Shown one piece after another: positions 15,647 to 25,245 of a DNA stretch of 64,000 bases. The stretch is taken from assembly GCF_002222615.2 (NCBI RefSeq), contig NZ_CP022412.2, positions 1,612,001 to 1,676,000 on the forward strand, in the 5' to 3' direction. The notes beneath the pieces are model-generated. The model worked only from the letters and a program-made list of their open reading frames with translations, was not told the origin of the DNA and made no database searches. How positions within the stretch are numbered: position 1 is the first letter of the stretch; each line of letters begins with the position of its first letter. Both the position numbers and the translations under genes were made by a program. This DNA is from Bacteroides caccae (GTDB lineage: Bacteria; Bacteroidota; Bacteroidia; Bacteroidales; Bacteroidaceae).

Positions 15647-16684
15647 ATGTTGACGAAAGTAATTGAACAAGCCAAAATAGATCATTTTACCAAATGGTTT
15701 GAACGGGCTGACAAAATAGTAATTGTATCTCATGTATCTCCTGATGGTGATGCTATCGGTTCTTCACTAGGATTATACCATTTTTTTGATTCACAGGAAA
15801 AGACAGTAAACGTAATCGTTCCCAATGCTTTCCCCGATTTCCTTCGGTGGATGCCGGGCAGCAAAGACATTCTCTTGTACGACCGTTACAAAGAATTTGC
15901 GGATAAGTTGATAGCCGAAGCAGACGTAATCTGCTGTCTGGATTTCAATGCATTGAAACGTATTGATGATATGGCGGATGCGATAGCAGCTTCTCCCGCA
16001 CGTAAAATAATGATCGATCATCATCTTTACCCGGAAGAATTCTGTAAGATTACGATGTCTTACCCGAAGATTTCTTCTACTTCCGAATTGATCTTTCGGT
16101 TGATCTGCCGTATGGGCTATTTTAGCGACATCTCTAAAGAAGGAGCCGAATGTATCTACACAGGTATGATGACGGATACAGGCGGATTCACCTACAACTC
16201 CAACAATCGGGAAATCTATTTTATCATCAGCGAACTTCTTTCCAAAGGGATTGATAAGGATGATATCTATCGTAAAGTATATAATACGTACTCGGAAAGC
16301 CGTTTGCGTCTAATGGGGTATGTGTTGTCTAATATGACTGTTTATTCGGACTACAATGCAGCCTTAATCACATTGACAAAAGCCGAACAGAGTAAGTTTA
16401 ATTATATAAAAGGTGATAGCGAAGGGTTTGTGAATATCCCTCTTACTATTAAAAACGTTTGTTTCTCCTGCTTCCTGCGTGAGGATACGGAGAAGCCGAT
16501 GATTAAAATTTCCCTTCGTTCGGTAGGGAGCTTCCCATGCAATCAGTTGGCTGCCGAATTTTTCCACGGAGGCGGACATCTCAATGCCTCGGGCGGTGAG
16601 TTTTTCGGAACAATGGAGGAGGCCAAAGCTGTCTTTGAGAAAGCACTGGAGAAATATAAACCTTTACTCACAGCAAAAAGCTGA
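15647..16684 (+). CDS. DHH/DHHA1 phosphoesterase, NrnA-like (oligoribonuclease / pAp phosphatase)
   Basis: This 345-residue cytoplasmic phosphoesterase has the DHH-superfamily motifs in order: SHVSPDGDAIGSS (about 36-48), CLDFN (about 95), IDHH (about 119-122) and MMTDTGGF (about 173-180). The C-terminal DHHA1 domain ends with GGGHLNASGG (about 308-317). NrnA-type enzymes degrade nano-RNAs and dephosphorylate pAp, while close relatives hydrolyse cyclic dinucleotide products. ATG 15647 is chosen since upstream in-frame codons belong to the comEC coding region and the promoter lies at 15591-15624. Confidence 0.88.
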   Translation: MLTKVIEQAKIDHFTKWFERADKIVIVSHVSPDGDAIGSSLGLYHFFDSQEKTVNVIVPNAFPDFLRWMPGSKDILLYDRYKEFADKLIAEADVICCLDFNALKRIDDMADAIAASPARKIMIDHHLYPEEFCKITMSYPKISSTSELIFRLICRMGYFSDISKEGAECIYTGMMTDTGGFTYNSNNREIYFIISELLSKGIDKDDIYRKVYNTYSESRLRLMGYVLSNMTVYSDYNAALITLTKAEQSKFNYIKGDSEGFVNIPLTIKNVCFSCFLREDTEKPMIKISLRSVGSFPCNQLAAEFFHGGGHLNASGGEFFGTMEEAKAVFEKALEKYKPLLTAKS

Positions 16685-16690
16685 GTGCGG

Positions 16691-16760
16691 AAGGTTAAAA
16701 GTGAATATTGAAAGGTTAAAAGATACGAACTTTCAACATTCCTCTTTCAACTTTTAATGA
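16691..16760. repeat. intergenic imperfect inverted repeat of GTTAAAAG / CTTTCAAC units
   Basis: The units AGGTTAAAAGTG, GAAAGGTTAAAAG, CTTTCAACATTC and CTTTCAACTTTTAA alternate in opposite orientation between nrnA-like and the DUF4827 gene. They can fold into a long imperfect hairpin. It resembles short palindromic intergenic repeats of Bacteroides and probably serves as the terminator of the upstream gene. Confidence 0.45.
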
Positions 16761-16802
16761 TTTTGAGATACATTTGTGCGGAATATAGCTAATTAACAGA
16801 TA

Positions 16803-17456
16803 ATGAAGAAACTTATATTTTTATTTCTCTCTGTGATAGCAGCCGGAAGTCTGTTCCAGGCATGCGACAATTCTAAGACTTATGCAGAAATGCTGGAGGA
16901 TGAAAAGAATGCGGTGAATAAGTTCATCAAAGATAGTGCAATTAATGTGATCTCCTTAGAGGAGTTCGAACGGGATACAATTACCGATCTGTCAAGAAAT
17001 GAATATGTTGCTTTCTCAAATGGCGTCTATATGCAGATTGTAGATCGTGGAAATGCGGATGATCCGGAAGATACTTTTGCTAATAATAATGTGATTTGTG
17101 CCCGCTATCTGGAAAAGAATATAGCGAGTAATGAGTTGACTTGTTTCAATGTTGTCCTTCCTGAATATATTAATGCTTCTGATTATTATAGATCTCCCCT
17201 TACATTCCGTTATGTCAACGAAAATTCATCAGCTTATGGAATTGTTTTAAGCACTCCTCTTGATTATGATTATTTGTGGACAGCAAATTCGTACGGAACA
17301 GCTATTCCCGGTGGATGGCTGTTAGCATTGCCATACTTGCGGGATAATGCTCATGTACGTTTGATTATTCCTTCAAAAATGGGGCATAGTATTTCGCAAC
17401 AGAATGTGATTCCATATTATTATGATATCTGGAAGTTTGAAAAAGCAAAAAGTTAA
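16803..17456 (+). CDS. DUF4827 lipoprotein
   Basis: This 217-residue protein has a lipoprotein signal (MKKLIFLFLSVIAAGSLFQAC, Cys21). The mature part begins DNSKTYAEMLEDEKNAVNKFI, the recognisable start of Bacteroides DUF4827 proteins, which are thought to have an FKBP-like fold. It is presumably anchored in the outer or inner membrane facing the periplasm. Function is unknown. A TACATTTG box at 16769-16776 lies 27 bp upstream. It is placed between nrnA-like and a phosphohexomutase in an otherwise housekeeping neighbourhood. Confidence 0.8.
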   Translation: MKKLIFLFLSVIAAGSLFQACDNSKTYAEMLEDEKNAVNKFIKDSAINVISLEEFERDTITDLSRNEYVAFSNGVYMQIVDRGNADDPEDTFANNNVICARYLEKNIASNELTCFNVVLPEYINASDYYRSPLTFRYVNENSSAYGIVLSTPLDYDYLWTANSYGTAIPGGWLLALPYLRDNAHVRLIIPSKMGHSISQQNVIPYYYDIWKFEKAKS

Positions 17457-17492
17457 AGCACTAACATTAAATAAATCTATTAGTTAAAACCT

Positions 17493-18884
17493 ATGACTCT
17501 AATCAAATCTATCTCTGGAATCCGCGGAACAATCGGCGGAGGAGCGGGCGAAGGATTGAATCCGCTCGACATCGTAAAATTCACTTCGGCTTATGCTACT
17601 TTAATACGTAAGACTTGCAAAGTAAAAAGCAATAAGATTGTTGTGGGACGTGACGCCCGCATCTCCGGTGAAATGGTAAAGAACGTAGTAGTCGGTACCC
17701 TAATGGGAATGGGCTGGGATGTTGTAGACATCGATCTGGCTTCTACTCCGACTACCGAATTGGCTGTAACAATGGAAGGCGCGTGTGGAGGTATTATCCT
17801 GACAGCCTCTCACAATCCGAAACAGTGGAACGCATTAAAATTACTGAATGAACATGGTGAATTTCTGAATGCAGCCGAAGGTAACGAAGTTCTTCGTATT
17901 GCTGAAGCTGAGGAATTTGACTATGCAGATGTAGATCATCTGGGTTCTTATCGTAAAGACCTGACCTATAATCAGAAGCATATTGATAGCGTGCTGGCTC
18001 TTGACTTAGTGGATGTAGAAGCCATTAAGAAAGCCGGTTTCCGTGTAGCTATCGACTGTGTGAATTCGGTAGGCGGTATTATTCTTCCTGAATTGCTTGA
18101 GCGTCTGGGCGTGAAACATGTAGAAAAACTCTACTGCGAGCCTACCGGAAACTTCCAGCACAACCCGGAACCACTTGAAAAGAACTTGGGTGACATCATG
18201 AACCTGATGAAAGGTGGAAAAGCTGATGTAGCTTTTGTAGTAGACCCGGACGTTGACCGTTTGGCTATGATTTGCGAGGACGGTGTAATGTATGGTGAAG
18301 AATATACATTGGTTACTGTTGCCGATTATGTACTGAAACATACTCCGGGTAACACTGTTTCTAACTTGAGTTCTACCCGTGCTTTGCGTGATGTGACTCG
18401 TAAGTATGGTATGGAATATAATGCTTCTGCCGTAGGCGAAGTAAACGTAGTAACAAAGATGAAGGCAACCAATGCTGTTATCGGTGGTGAAGGAAACGGT
18501 GGAGTAATCTATCCGGCCAGCCACTACGGTCGTGATGCATTGGTTGGTATCGCATTGTTCCTTAGCCATTTGGCTCATGAAGGAAAGAAAGTCAGCGAAC
18601 TCCGTGCTACTTATCCTCCTTACTTCATTGCCAAGAACCGTGTCGACCTGACTCCGGAAATTGATGTAGACGCTATCCTTGCTAAGGTAAAGGAAATCTA
18701 TAAGAATGAGGAAATCAACGATATCGACGGTGTGAAGATTGACTTTGCAGACAAATGGGTACATTTGCGTAAAAGTAATACGGAACCGATTATTCGCGTA
18801 TATAGCGAAGCTTCTACAATGGAAGCTGCAGAAGAAATCGGTCAGAAGATTATGGACGTAATTAATGAGTTAGCGAAGAAATAA
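17493..18884 (+). CDS. glmM: phosphoglucosamine mutase / phosphohexomutase
   Basis: This 463-residue alpha-D-phosphohexomutase shows the four family signatures: the phosphoserine loop TASHNPKQWN (about 101-110), the Mg-binding loop DPDVDRLA (about 250-257), the sugar-binding GEGNGG (about 331-336) and the phosphate-binding RKSNTEPIIRVY (about 427-438). GlmM converts glucosamine-6-phosphate to glucosamine-1-phosphate for UDP-GlcNAc. Specificity among glucosamine, glucose and mannose phosphates is not decided by sequence, so the symbol is a best guess. An intrinsic terminator follows. Confidence 0.85.
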   Translation: MTLIKSISGIRGTIGGGAGEGLNPLDIVKFTSAYATLIRKTCKVKSNKIVVGRDARISGEMVKNVVVGTLMGMGWDVVDIDLASTPTTELAVTMEGACGGIILTASHNPKQWNALKLLNEHGEFLNAAEGNEVLRIAEAEEFDYADVDHLGSYRKDLTYNQKHIDSVLALDLVDVEAIKKAGFRVAIDCVNSVGGIILPELLERLGVKHVEKLYCEPTGNFQHNPEPLEKNLGDIMNLMKGGKADVAFVVDPDVDRLAMICEDGVMYGEEYTLVTVADYVLKHTPGNTVSNLSSTRALRDVTRKYGMEYNASAVGEVNVVTKMKATNAVIGGEGNGGVIYPASHYGRDALVGIALFLSHLAHEGKKVSELRATYPPYFIAKNRVDLTPEIDVDAILAKVKEIYKNEEINDIDGVKIDFADKWVHLRKSNTEPIIRVYSEASTMEAAEEIGQKIMDVINELAKK

Positions 18885-18906
18885 CGCTTCATTGATATTG
18901 GATAAA

Positions 18907-18942
18907 TAAAAAAGGAGGAACTTAATCAGTTCTTCCTTTTTT
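18907..18942. terminator. intrinsic terminator after glmM
   Basis: AAAAAAGGAGGAAC pairs with GTTCTTCCTTTTTTT across a short loop. The A and T tracts on both sides allow it to serve glmM and the convergent TonB receptor gene. Confidence 0.75.
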
Positions 18943-18995
18943 TATTCGAAGTAAATTATTGTAAGAGCGGGGATCTCCGCCCTCCTTATAGTTCC

Positions 18996-21374
18996 TTAGA
19001 ATCGGCAGCGAAGATCTATCCCAAATTGCATCGGACGTCCTTGTTGCATGAACCCTTTGTTCATCGTTTCAAAGTAGAAGGCTGCATAATCTTTATTCAA
19101 GAAGTTACGTGCCCAAAAACTAATCATTGCATCACCTATTTCTAAGTTTGTGCGCCAGTTGAGAGTACCGTAGAAGGATTGGCTGACGTTATTTTGCTCA
19201 GTCCAATAGATTCGTCCGGCAGCGTTATAGTTTGCTTGGAACACTACGCGGTCAAAGATAGAACGGGGATTACAAGTAATAGCGTATTCTCCGCCGATAT
19301 TTAATGTATGCTTGGGGACGAAGGGTACATACTTGCCGTTATATGACTTATCCGTAAGATTACCCTCACTGTCTTTTTGCTTTGTTACATAATCTGTAAA
19401 GGTGGCATACGTATATCCGTAGCTTGCATTTAGACTCAACTCATTTGTCAGGCTGGTACGTAGGGCAGCTTCGACACCATAACTTCTGCTTTTTCCTGCA
19501 TTGATTGTGACACGTCCCAAACCACTTTCTGCCATTTGAGAAATTTGTTGATCGCGTGTATCCATGTAGAAGGCGGCAAGGTCAGCCCAAAGTTTACCTT
19601 CCCACAAAGTCAGGTGAGAACCTATTTCATAGTTCCAGGAATATTCGGGCTTGTATTGAGTCGTTGCTTTCACCTCCGGCAGTTCATCTTTCATTCCTAA
19701 TATTCTCTCCGCCATTAAAGAAAAGTTCGGGTCGGCAGCTAATGCATCCAACATTGAATTTTTTAAAGCTCCTTGTGCTAAATCAGAAAACATCTGAATA
19801 TTGTAGCCTCCCGAACGATATCCCTTGGATACAGTTGCATAAATACTGTTTCCTTTTTCCCATTCATACTGGAGAGCGAATTTAGGAAGTAATTGTACGT
19901 AGTCGGTGGATTCCTTGCCAATGAATGAGCTTATAGCTTCCAAACCTTTACTGGTAATATTCATAGGTCCCATTGCTAAAGAGAAGTCAAAGTTTAGAGG
20001 GTTGCTGATAGAATTATACTCCATCTTAATTTTCTCGTAGTCTAAACGTAGACCGATTGTGGCAGATAGTCCTTTGATAAACAGATTATTGAATGTTGAC
20101 TGATGAAAAACAGCTCCATTTAATATCGGAGTGTCAAAACTACCGCCAACTCCCAATATGGAATTATTGGCTGTCATGCGCATCTTGGGACCAGCAAGCC
20201 CTTCAAATATTTTGTTTACATTACTTTCAATTACAGTTTTTACGCCTTCTTGCCTGAAATCTACCGGACCGCTTGTATGTAACCACTGATAGAATCCGGA
20301 AACTCCGGTTGCCCATTGCCAACGCTTCTCCGGCTTTGATTTGAATACGATCTCTTCAGAAATTGTATTTGCTCTTTGTTTCTGTTCCAGAGTATAAATG
20401 TCTTTTTCTGTAAAGTCCTGATCGAGAAACATACGGTCATTCAGGTTTTGGTAGCCTGTGACCGCATTTAAAATAAATGTCCTGGCTTGATATTCTATAT
20501 TAACTCCGGAGTTTAATAATCCGCGACGATAGCTACTGCGTTCGTTGTTGGCGATTTTTCCGATATATTCGGGGCGAGTTTCTTCTCCTTCTGTAACACC
20601 TGTATATTTATAAGGATATCCCCCCTGGTCACTATATTCGTAGCTCAATGTCATATCGACTTTCAGATTCGGTGTCGGCAGATAAATACCGCGGAAGCGT
20701 CCGCCTCCGGCGTTGCTTTTATCTATTCTCTCATTGTTGCGTGCTGCATTCTCAAAGAAACCTCCTGTATGTTCATAGAAACCTCCGGTGGAGAAAGCAA
20801 AACGGTCGGAGATACGATGATAATGTGTCAGTGAAACATTATAGTCGTTGTAGGTGGCGGCTCCCATTCGGATATCAGTCCCTTGATAAGTGAAAGGAGA
20901 TTTGGTATGTATCTTGATTAGTCCGCCCATTGTATTACGGCCGTAAAGAGTACCTTGCGGACCACGAAGAATGTCGATACGTTCGATATCAGCGTAGTTG
21001 AAGTCGAAAGCGGACTTATCTATATAAGGGATATTGTCTACATAAAGCCCTACGGAGGGGGTGTTGATACGTGAACCGATTCCGCGGATATAAATAGAGG
21101 TAGTAAGTTTAGAACCATAGTCCGGGATGAACAGGTTAGGAACGATGCCTGTCAGGTTTTTCACGGAGTGTACCTGATTTGCTTGCATATCTTTTTGAGA
21201 TAATAATGTGGTAGCTACCGGCAACTCACGTAGTTTACGGTTCTCTTTCGGAGTAGCGATTACTACCACTTCTTCGATATCTACCACTTTCAGTGAGTCT
21301 TTCGGGAAATCTTCCGCCCATGCTGTCCCTGTCGTTAGGAGCGTGAGGGCAATCATAATATTCTTTGTCTTCAT
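18996..21374 (-). CDS. TonB-dependent outer-membrane receptor
   Basis: This 792-residue outer-membrane receptor has a signal peptide (residues 1-20, ending TAWA), a TonB-box-like EEVVVIA (about 33-39), a plug domain (about 45-165, including IYIRGIGSR and ERIDILRGPQGTLYGRNTMGG, here in pieces) and a 22-strand barrel ending in an aromatic residue (DLRCRF). It lacks the N-terminal carboxypeptidase-like domain of SusC transporters. It therefore fits a siderophore, haem or cofactor receptor better than a glycan receptor. The ligand is unknown. A lipoprotein gene is divergently arranged upstream. Confidence 0.9.
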   Translation of the reverse strand: MKTKNIMIALTLLTTGTAWAEDFPKDSLKVVDIEEVVVIATPKENRKLRELPVATTLLSQKDMQANQVHSVKNLTGIVPNLFIPDYGSKLTTSIYIRGIGSRINTPSVGLYVDNIPYIDKSAFDFNYADIERIDILRGPQGTLYGRNTMGGLIKIHTKSPFTYQGTDIRMGAATYNDYNVSLTHYHRISDRFAFSTGGFYEHTGGFFENAARNNERIDKSNAGGGRFRGIYLPTPNLKVDMTLSYEYSDQGGYPYKYTGVTEGEETRPEYIGKIANNERSSYRRGLLNSGVNIEYQARTFILNAVTGYQNLNDRMFLDQDFTEKDIYTLEQKQRANTISEEIVFKSKPEKRWQWATGVSGFYQWLHTSGPVDFRQEGVKTVIESNVNKIFEGLAGPKMRMTANNSILGVGGSFDTPILNGAVFHQSTFNNLFIKGLSATIGLRLDYEKIKMEYNSISNPLNFDFSLAMGPMNITSKGLEAISSFIGKESTDYVQLLPKFALQYEWEKGNSIYATVSKGYRSGGYNIQMFSDLAQGALKNSMLDALAADPNFSLMAERILGMKDELPEVKATTQYKPEYSWNYEIGSHLTLWEGKLWADLAAFYMDTRDQQISQMAESGLGRVTINAGKSRSYGVEAALRTSLTNELSLNASYGYTYATFTDYVTKQKDSEGNLTDKSYNGKYVPFVPKHTLNIGGEYAITCNPRSIFDRVVFQANYNAAGRIYWTEQNNVSQSFYGTLNWRTNLEIGDAMISFWARNFLNKDYAAFYFETMNKGFMQQGRPMQFGIDLRCRF

Positions 21375-21525
21375 CTGTAGTTAATTTGTCCGGTGCAAAG
21401 TAACGGCAAATATCGTTGACAGGCAATCCTCATTTATTAGGATTATGCAGTATAGAAAAACAAAATATGCTATGAATATCCGGAAGATTTTGTCGGAAAT
21501 ATTCTTTATTTGCCTGATAATATCA

Positions 21526-21533
21526 TATCTTTG
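21526..21533 (+). promoter_or_regulatory. -7 box for the lipoprotein gene
   Basis: TATCTTTG lies 30 bp before ATG 21564 in the divergent intergenic region. A TTTG at 21509 is too close to be a standard -33 element. A hairpin AATCCT/AGGATT lies near 21427-21444. Confidence 0.45.
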
Positions 21534-21563
21534 CCCGACAACAGAACTAAATAGAAACGGATT

Positions 21564-22898
21564 ATGACAAAGAATAAACTATTCGCTTGGGCTATAACAC
21601 TTCTCTGCTTTTCGTTGACCTCTTGCAGCGATGAAAAGGACGGTCCGTCAAAAAAGATATTGGTGACTAATGCAGGGGTGACGGAAGCTAACCAAACGGT
21701 TAAACCGGGAGATATCGTTCATATTTATGGTGATGGTTTTCAGGAAGGCGACCAGGTGGACTTTGACTTTCGCTGGGATCTTGGAGAACCTTTGTTCCCG
21801 GAAGGGTATCTTGGACCTGTCGGTGCGGAGATTGTAGAGAGGCATTCGAATGGAATGAGTATCCGAATGCCTTATCGCAAGCCGGAATCACGTGTTGAGA
21901 TATTCCTGAACAGGGCAAGTGAGAGAATGTCGTTGGGAAAAGTACTACTTGCAGATGGACAAACGCCTAAAGATTTCAGACTGTATGGAATAAATGAGAC
22001 CGACAAGACAATAGAGCGGGCGTATGCTGAAGAAACCGTCACTGGTAAAAAAACGTGGGATATGAGTGCACATCCGGACTTCCGTTCGGTTGTCAATCTT
22101 CAAAAGACTTATGGGCTGTGCGGGCTGGCAGAAGAAAATGGTGTGCAGCAACCCTTCTTCCTTGATTTCTGTACAGGCGAGTGGAAAGCTTTAAGTTTCT
22201 ACGATTATAATACACTGGCATTGGTTATTGGCAGCGGAAATGATATTGCGGCCATTCAACAGAGAGGTAAAGGATATTCATTATATAATGTTTCCGCAGG
22301 TTTGGAACAAAGTAATTATGCAACTAAGACGCGGAGTAATTTTCCTATGCCGGAACCTCAATTTGAACTTCCGGAAGGATTTACTCCTGAACAATTCGGG
22401 GATTATCCGGGTGTGTTTATGCAAGGTAATGAGATTATTTTATTGTCGGCAAGGAAAGGAAACGGGAAATGGGTTCCCATGTTGTATAATTATAGAAATG
22501 GCTTTTATGTACTTGAAGGGATTGAAGCAGATGCCATTATTCCGTTTTATTTCGGAATGGCACTTCCCGATAGCGGTAGTCCTTCCTTATTATACCAAAA
22601 GAAGGTCGGTTACATGATTTATTACTCATCAGGTGACAATCGTGGCAGCAGTTTCCGTCTTCTTGAACCAGATAAGGAGAGCAGCAAGTTACAGTTACAA
22701 GAACCGTTTGCTCAATTGTCCGATAAGAAAGTTGTTTCAATAACTAACAGACTTGACCGTATCGGTACAATCACCGTGCTCTTTTCCGATAAAGAAAAAG
22801 GGCGCACCACTTCTGATTTTGATTGGAACAGCAAAGAGTGGACAGATTACACCGATCTTTCTGATATGCCATATAACTCAGTAGTATGGGCTAATTGA
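21564..22898 (+). CDS. surface or periplasmic lipoprotein with IPT/TIG-like N-terminal domain
   Basis: This 444-residue protein has a lipoprotein signal with lipobox LTSC (Cys about 21). The mature part starts with an Ig-like segment (KILVTNAGVTEANQTVKPGD.. up to about residue 115) containing a Y-G-D-G-F turn typical of IPT/TIG domains. Residues 130-444 look like a beta-propeller or all-beta domain with repeated aromatic strands. It is divergent from the TonB receptor gene. A shared role as a ligand-binding partner of that receptor is plausible but inferred. I do not recognise a named family. Confidence 0.72.
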   Translation: MTKNKLFAWAITLLCFSLTSCSDEKDGPSKKILVTNAGVTEANQTVKPGDIVHIYGDGFQEGDQVDFDFRWDLGEPLFPEGYLGPVGAEIVERHSNGMSIRMPYRKPESRVEIFLNRASERMSLGKVLLADGQTPKDFRLYGINETDKTIERAYAEETVTGKKTWDMSAHPDFRSVVNLQKTYGLCGLAEENGVQQPFFLDFCTGEWKALSFYDYNTLALVIGSGNDIAAIQQRGKGYSLYNVSAGLEQSNYATKTRSNFPMPEPQFELPEGFTPEQFGDYPGVFMQGNEIILLSARKGNGKWVPMLYNYRNGFYVLEGIEADAIIPFYFGMALPDSGSPSLLYQKKVGYMIYYSSGDNRGSSFRLLEPDKESSKLQLQEPFAQLSDKKVVSITNRLDRIGTITVLFSDKEKGRTTSDFDWNSKEWTDYTDLSDMPYNSVVWAN

Positions 22899-22917
22899 TA
22901 GTCAATAGTAAAAACAC

Positions 22918-23520
22918 TTATATCCGGTCTGCTTCTATATATCCGTTCATTACGGCATAAATAGTCAGACCGGATACCGATTTAATACCTAATTTCTCTG
23001 TTATGTTTTTCCTGTGAGTGATAACGGTAGTCAGGCTGATATTCAGTTTATCTGCTATTTCTTTGTTGATTAACCCTTTGGTAATCAGCACGAGTACTTC
23101 AATTTCGCGAGCAGATAAAAGTACCTGAGGATGTTCTGCAGGAATCATCGGAGGCATATCCTTCACGGGATATCCGTTGTGATGAGCATGTTGATGAAGT
23201 TTCAGGATATTCTTTACCAGTTTTTCTTCCGACTCATAAATATTGAGTACCGGAACACCGGAAAGTTGGAATTGCGGGCTGTCACTGGCAAGGACAATCG
23301 TTTTTCGCTTCCGGGGAAGGAAGAAAGCGTTATGCTCCACATAGATTTGTGCGGAGATAAAATAATGGGCGTACATATCCGGCGTATCATCCATTAACTC
23401 ATTGAAGTTATGGAAGGTACGGATCGTTGCCATAGGGATGATCTCTTCCAATATGGATTTGAGTCCCAGGCTACAGAGAGTATTCGGCTCAATAATTGCT
23501 ATTTCAGGTTTGTAGTTCAT
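22918..23520 (-). CDS. LuxR-type response regulator with a degenerate receiver
   Basis: This 200-residue DNA-binding protein has an N-terminal receiver-like domain (1-120) and a LuxR HTH (about 133-195: LSAREIEVLVLITKGLINKE, LNISLTTVITHRKNI). The receiver starts IAIIEPNTL, with Glu and Pro where acidic pocket residues sit, and no Asp is found at the usual phospho-acceptor strand (YFISAQIYV). It probably works without phosphorylation. It begins 6 bp after the FAD oxidoreductase stop on the same strand, so the two form an operon. Its targets are unknown; the nearby TonB receptor and lipoprotein genes are candidates. Confidence 0.85.
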   Translation of the reverse strand: MNYKPEIAIIEPNTLCSLGLKSILEEIIPMATIRTFHNFNELMDDTPDMYAHYFISAQIYVEHNAFFLPRKRKTIVLASDSPQFQLSGVPVLNIYESEEKLVKNILKLHQHAHHNGYPVKDMPPMIPAEHPQVLLSAREIEVLVLITKGLINKEIADKLNISLTTVITHRKNITEKLGIKSVSGLTIYAVMNGYIEADRI

Positions 23521-23526
23521 TCTTTT

Positions 23527-25188
23527 CTATTGTTCGGATGATTGATTCAGATAGTTGGCTACTGCTTCCGCACACCGTTCTCCGTCTACTCCGGCAGAAA
23601 CGATTCCTCCGGCATAGCCCGCACCCTCTCCGCAAGGGAATAGTCCGCGGACGGTTACGTGTTGAAGCGTCTCTTTATCTCGTATGATGCGGACAGGGGA
23701 AGAGGTACGTGTTTCTACCCCAATCATAACGGCTTCGTTGGTCAAGAAGCCATGACTGCTGCGTCCGAATTGTTGAAAGCCGAGTGATAATCTCTTGCTG
23801 ATAAACTCCGGCATCCAGAAGTGAAGCGGAGAAGAAATCAACCCCGGACTATATGAGGATTCCGGTAAGTCATAACTTAGCTTCTTGCGGGTGAAATCCA
23901 GCATACGCTGTGCTGGAGCTGTCTGACGTCTGCTGCCTTGCAACCAACATTGACGTTCCAATTCTTCCTGAAAGTGCAGGGGGAGAAGTTGGGTATTGAA
24001 CATCGAAAGTTGAGAGCTACTGAGAGAAGGGTTAAGAGCGAGTAGTTGTTCATTTTGTTGCGCAGCTAACTCTCCACTTTCCATTCTCAACTCTTCATTT
24101 ATGAAATCTTCCGGCTGTATCTCTACCACCATTCCCGAATTACTCCAGCGCGAGCCACGATTCGAAGGTGACATACCGTTCACTACCACTTGCTCCGGTC
24201 CGCTGGCTGCAGGGACGATAAAGCCGCCGGGACACATACAGAAACTATACACGCCTCTGCCTTCAACTTGGGTGACGAAACTATATTCTGCAGCAGGGAG
24301 ATATTTTCCCCTTCCGTTTTTATTATGATATTGTATCTGGTCGATCAGTGTTGCCGGGTGTTCCAAACGGACACCTACAGCGATACCTTTTGCCTCAATC
24401 GTTACATTATTAGCTGCGAGCCAACGATAAACATCCCTTGCCGAATGCCCGGTTGCAAGTATCACAGGACCTAGAAAAGTCTTTCCTGTATTTGTCTCAA
24501 TGCCTTTGATCTCGTTATTCTCAATAATCAACGCATCCATTCTTGTCCGGAAATGTACTTCTCCGCCACATTCGAGAATCGTATTCCGCATATTTTCAAT
24601 GACACGCGGCAACTTGTCCGTTCCGATATGCGGATGTGCATCAGCCAGTATAGCCGTAGAAGCTCCATGCTGGCAGAATACATTGAATATCTTGTCTACA
24701 TTTCCTCTTTTCTTACTGCGGGTATAAAGTTTCCCGTCCGAATAAGCTCCTGCACCCCCTTCTCCGAAACTATAATTGGATTCCGGATTTACCGTATGTT
24801 CTCTACTGATTTGCGCCAGGTCCTTTTTCCGTTCACGCACATCTTTTCCGCGTTCTACAATCACCGGGCGTAATCCGAGTTCGATAAGGCGCAGAGCGGC
24901 GAACAATCCGCCGGGACCTGCACCAACCACAATTACTTGTGGTTTTCCTTCCACACTATTATATACCGTATGCTCGTATTCATCTTCTTCAGGCATTTCG
25001 TTGATGTAGGCCCGTATTTTCAGATTGACGAAAATCGTTCGCTGACGAGCGTCAATGCTTCGCTTTAAGATGCGGGTAGCATTGATATTGCGTAAATTTA
25101 GTCCTTTCTCTTCAGAGAGATATTCTTTCAGCCGTTGTTCGTTCGCTGCGATTTCGGGAAGTACGCGGAGTTGGTATTCTTGTATCAT
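23527..25188 (-). CDS. FAD-dependent oxidoreductase with an in-frame insertion
   Basis: This 553-residue flavoprotein has a dinucleotide-binding VVGAGPGGLFAALRLIELG (about 85-103), a NYSFGEGGAGAYSDGKLYTR segment (about 142-161) and a C-terminal GLFPCGEGAGYAGGIVSAG (about 510-528) flavin motif. It belongs to the large family of uncharacterised NAD(FAD)-utilising dehydrogenases. Residues about 360-400 (encoded roughly by 23975-24105) are low-complexity and repeat-like (EELRMESGEL, LSSSQLSMFNTQLLPL). They interrupt the usual spacing before HFQEELERQCW, which suggests a short palindromic repeat inserted in frame. The N-terminus carries a small extra domain. Confidence 0.82.
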   Translation of the reverse strand: MIQEYQLRVLPEIAANEQRLKEYLSEEKGLNLRNINATRILKRSIDARQRTIFVNLKIRAYINEMPEEDEYEHTVYNSVEGKPQVIVVGAGPGGLFAALRLIELGLRPVIVERGKDVRERKKDLAQISREHTVNPESNYSFGEGGAGAYSDGKLYTRSKKRGNVDKIFNVFCQHGASTAILADAHPHIGTDKLPRVIENMRNTILECGGEVHFRTRMDALIIENNEIKGIETNTGKTFLGPVILATGHSARDVYRWLAANNVTIEAKGIAVGVRLEHPATLIDQIQYHNKNGRGKYLPAAEYSFVTQVEGRGVYSFCMCPGGFIVPAASGPEQVVVNGMSPSNRGSRWSNSGMVVEIQPEDFINEELRMESGELAAQQNEQLLALNPSLSSSQLSMFNTQLLPLHFQEELERQCWLQGSRRQTAPAQRMLDFTRKKLSYDLPESSYSPGLISSPLHFWMPEFISKRLSLGFQQFGRSSHGFLTNEAVMIGVETRTSSPVRIIRDKETLQHVTVRGLFPCGEGAGYAGGIVSAGVDGERCAEAVANYLNQSSEQ

Positions 25189-25245
25189 TTGGTTATTGTT
25201 ACTTTAGATTATAAAAAGATAAGGCAGATAACATAAATCAGTGTC

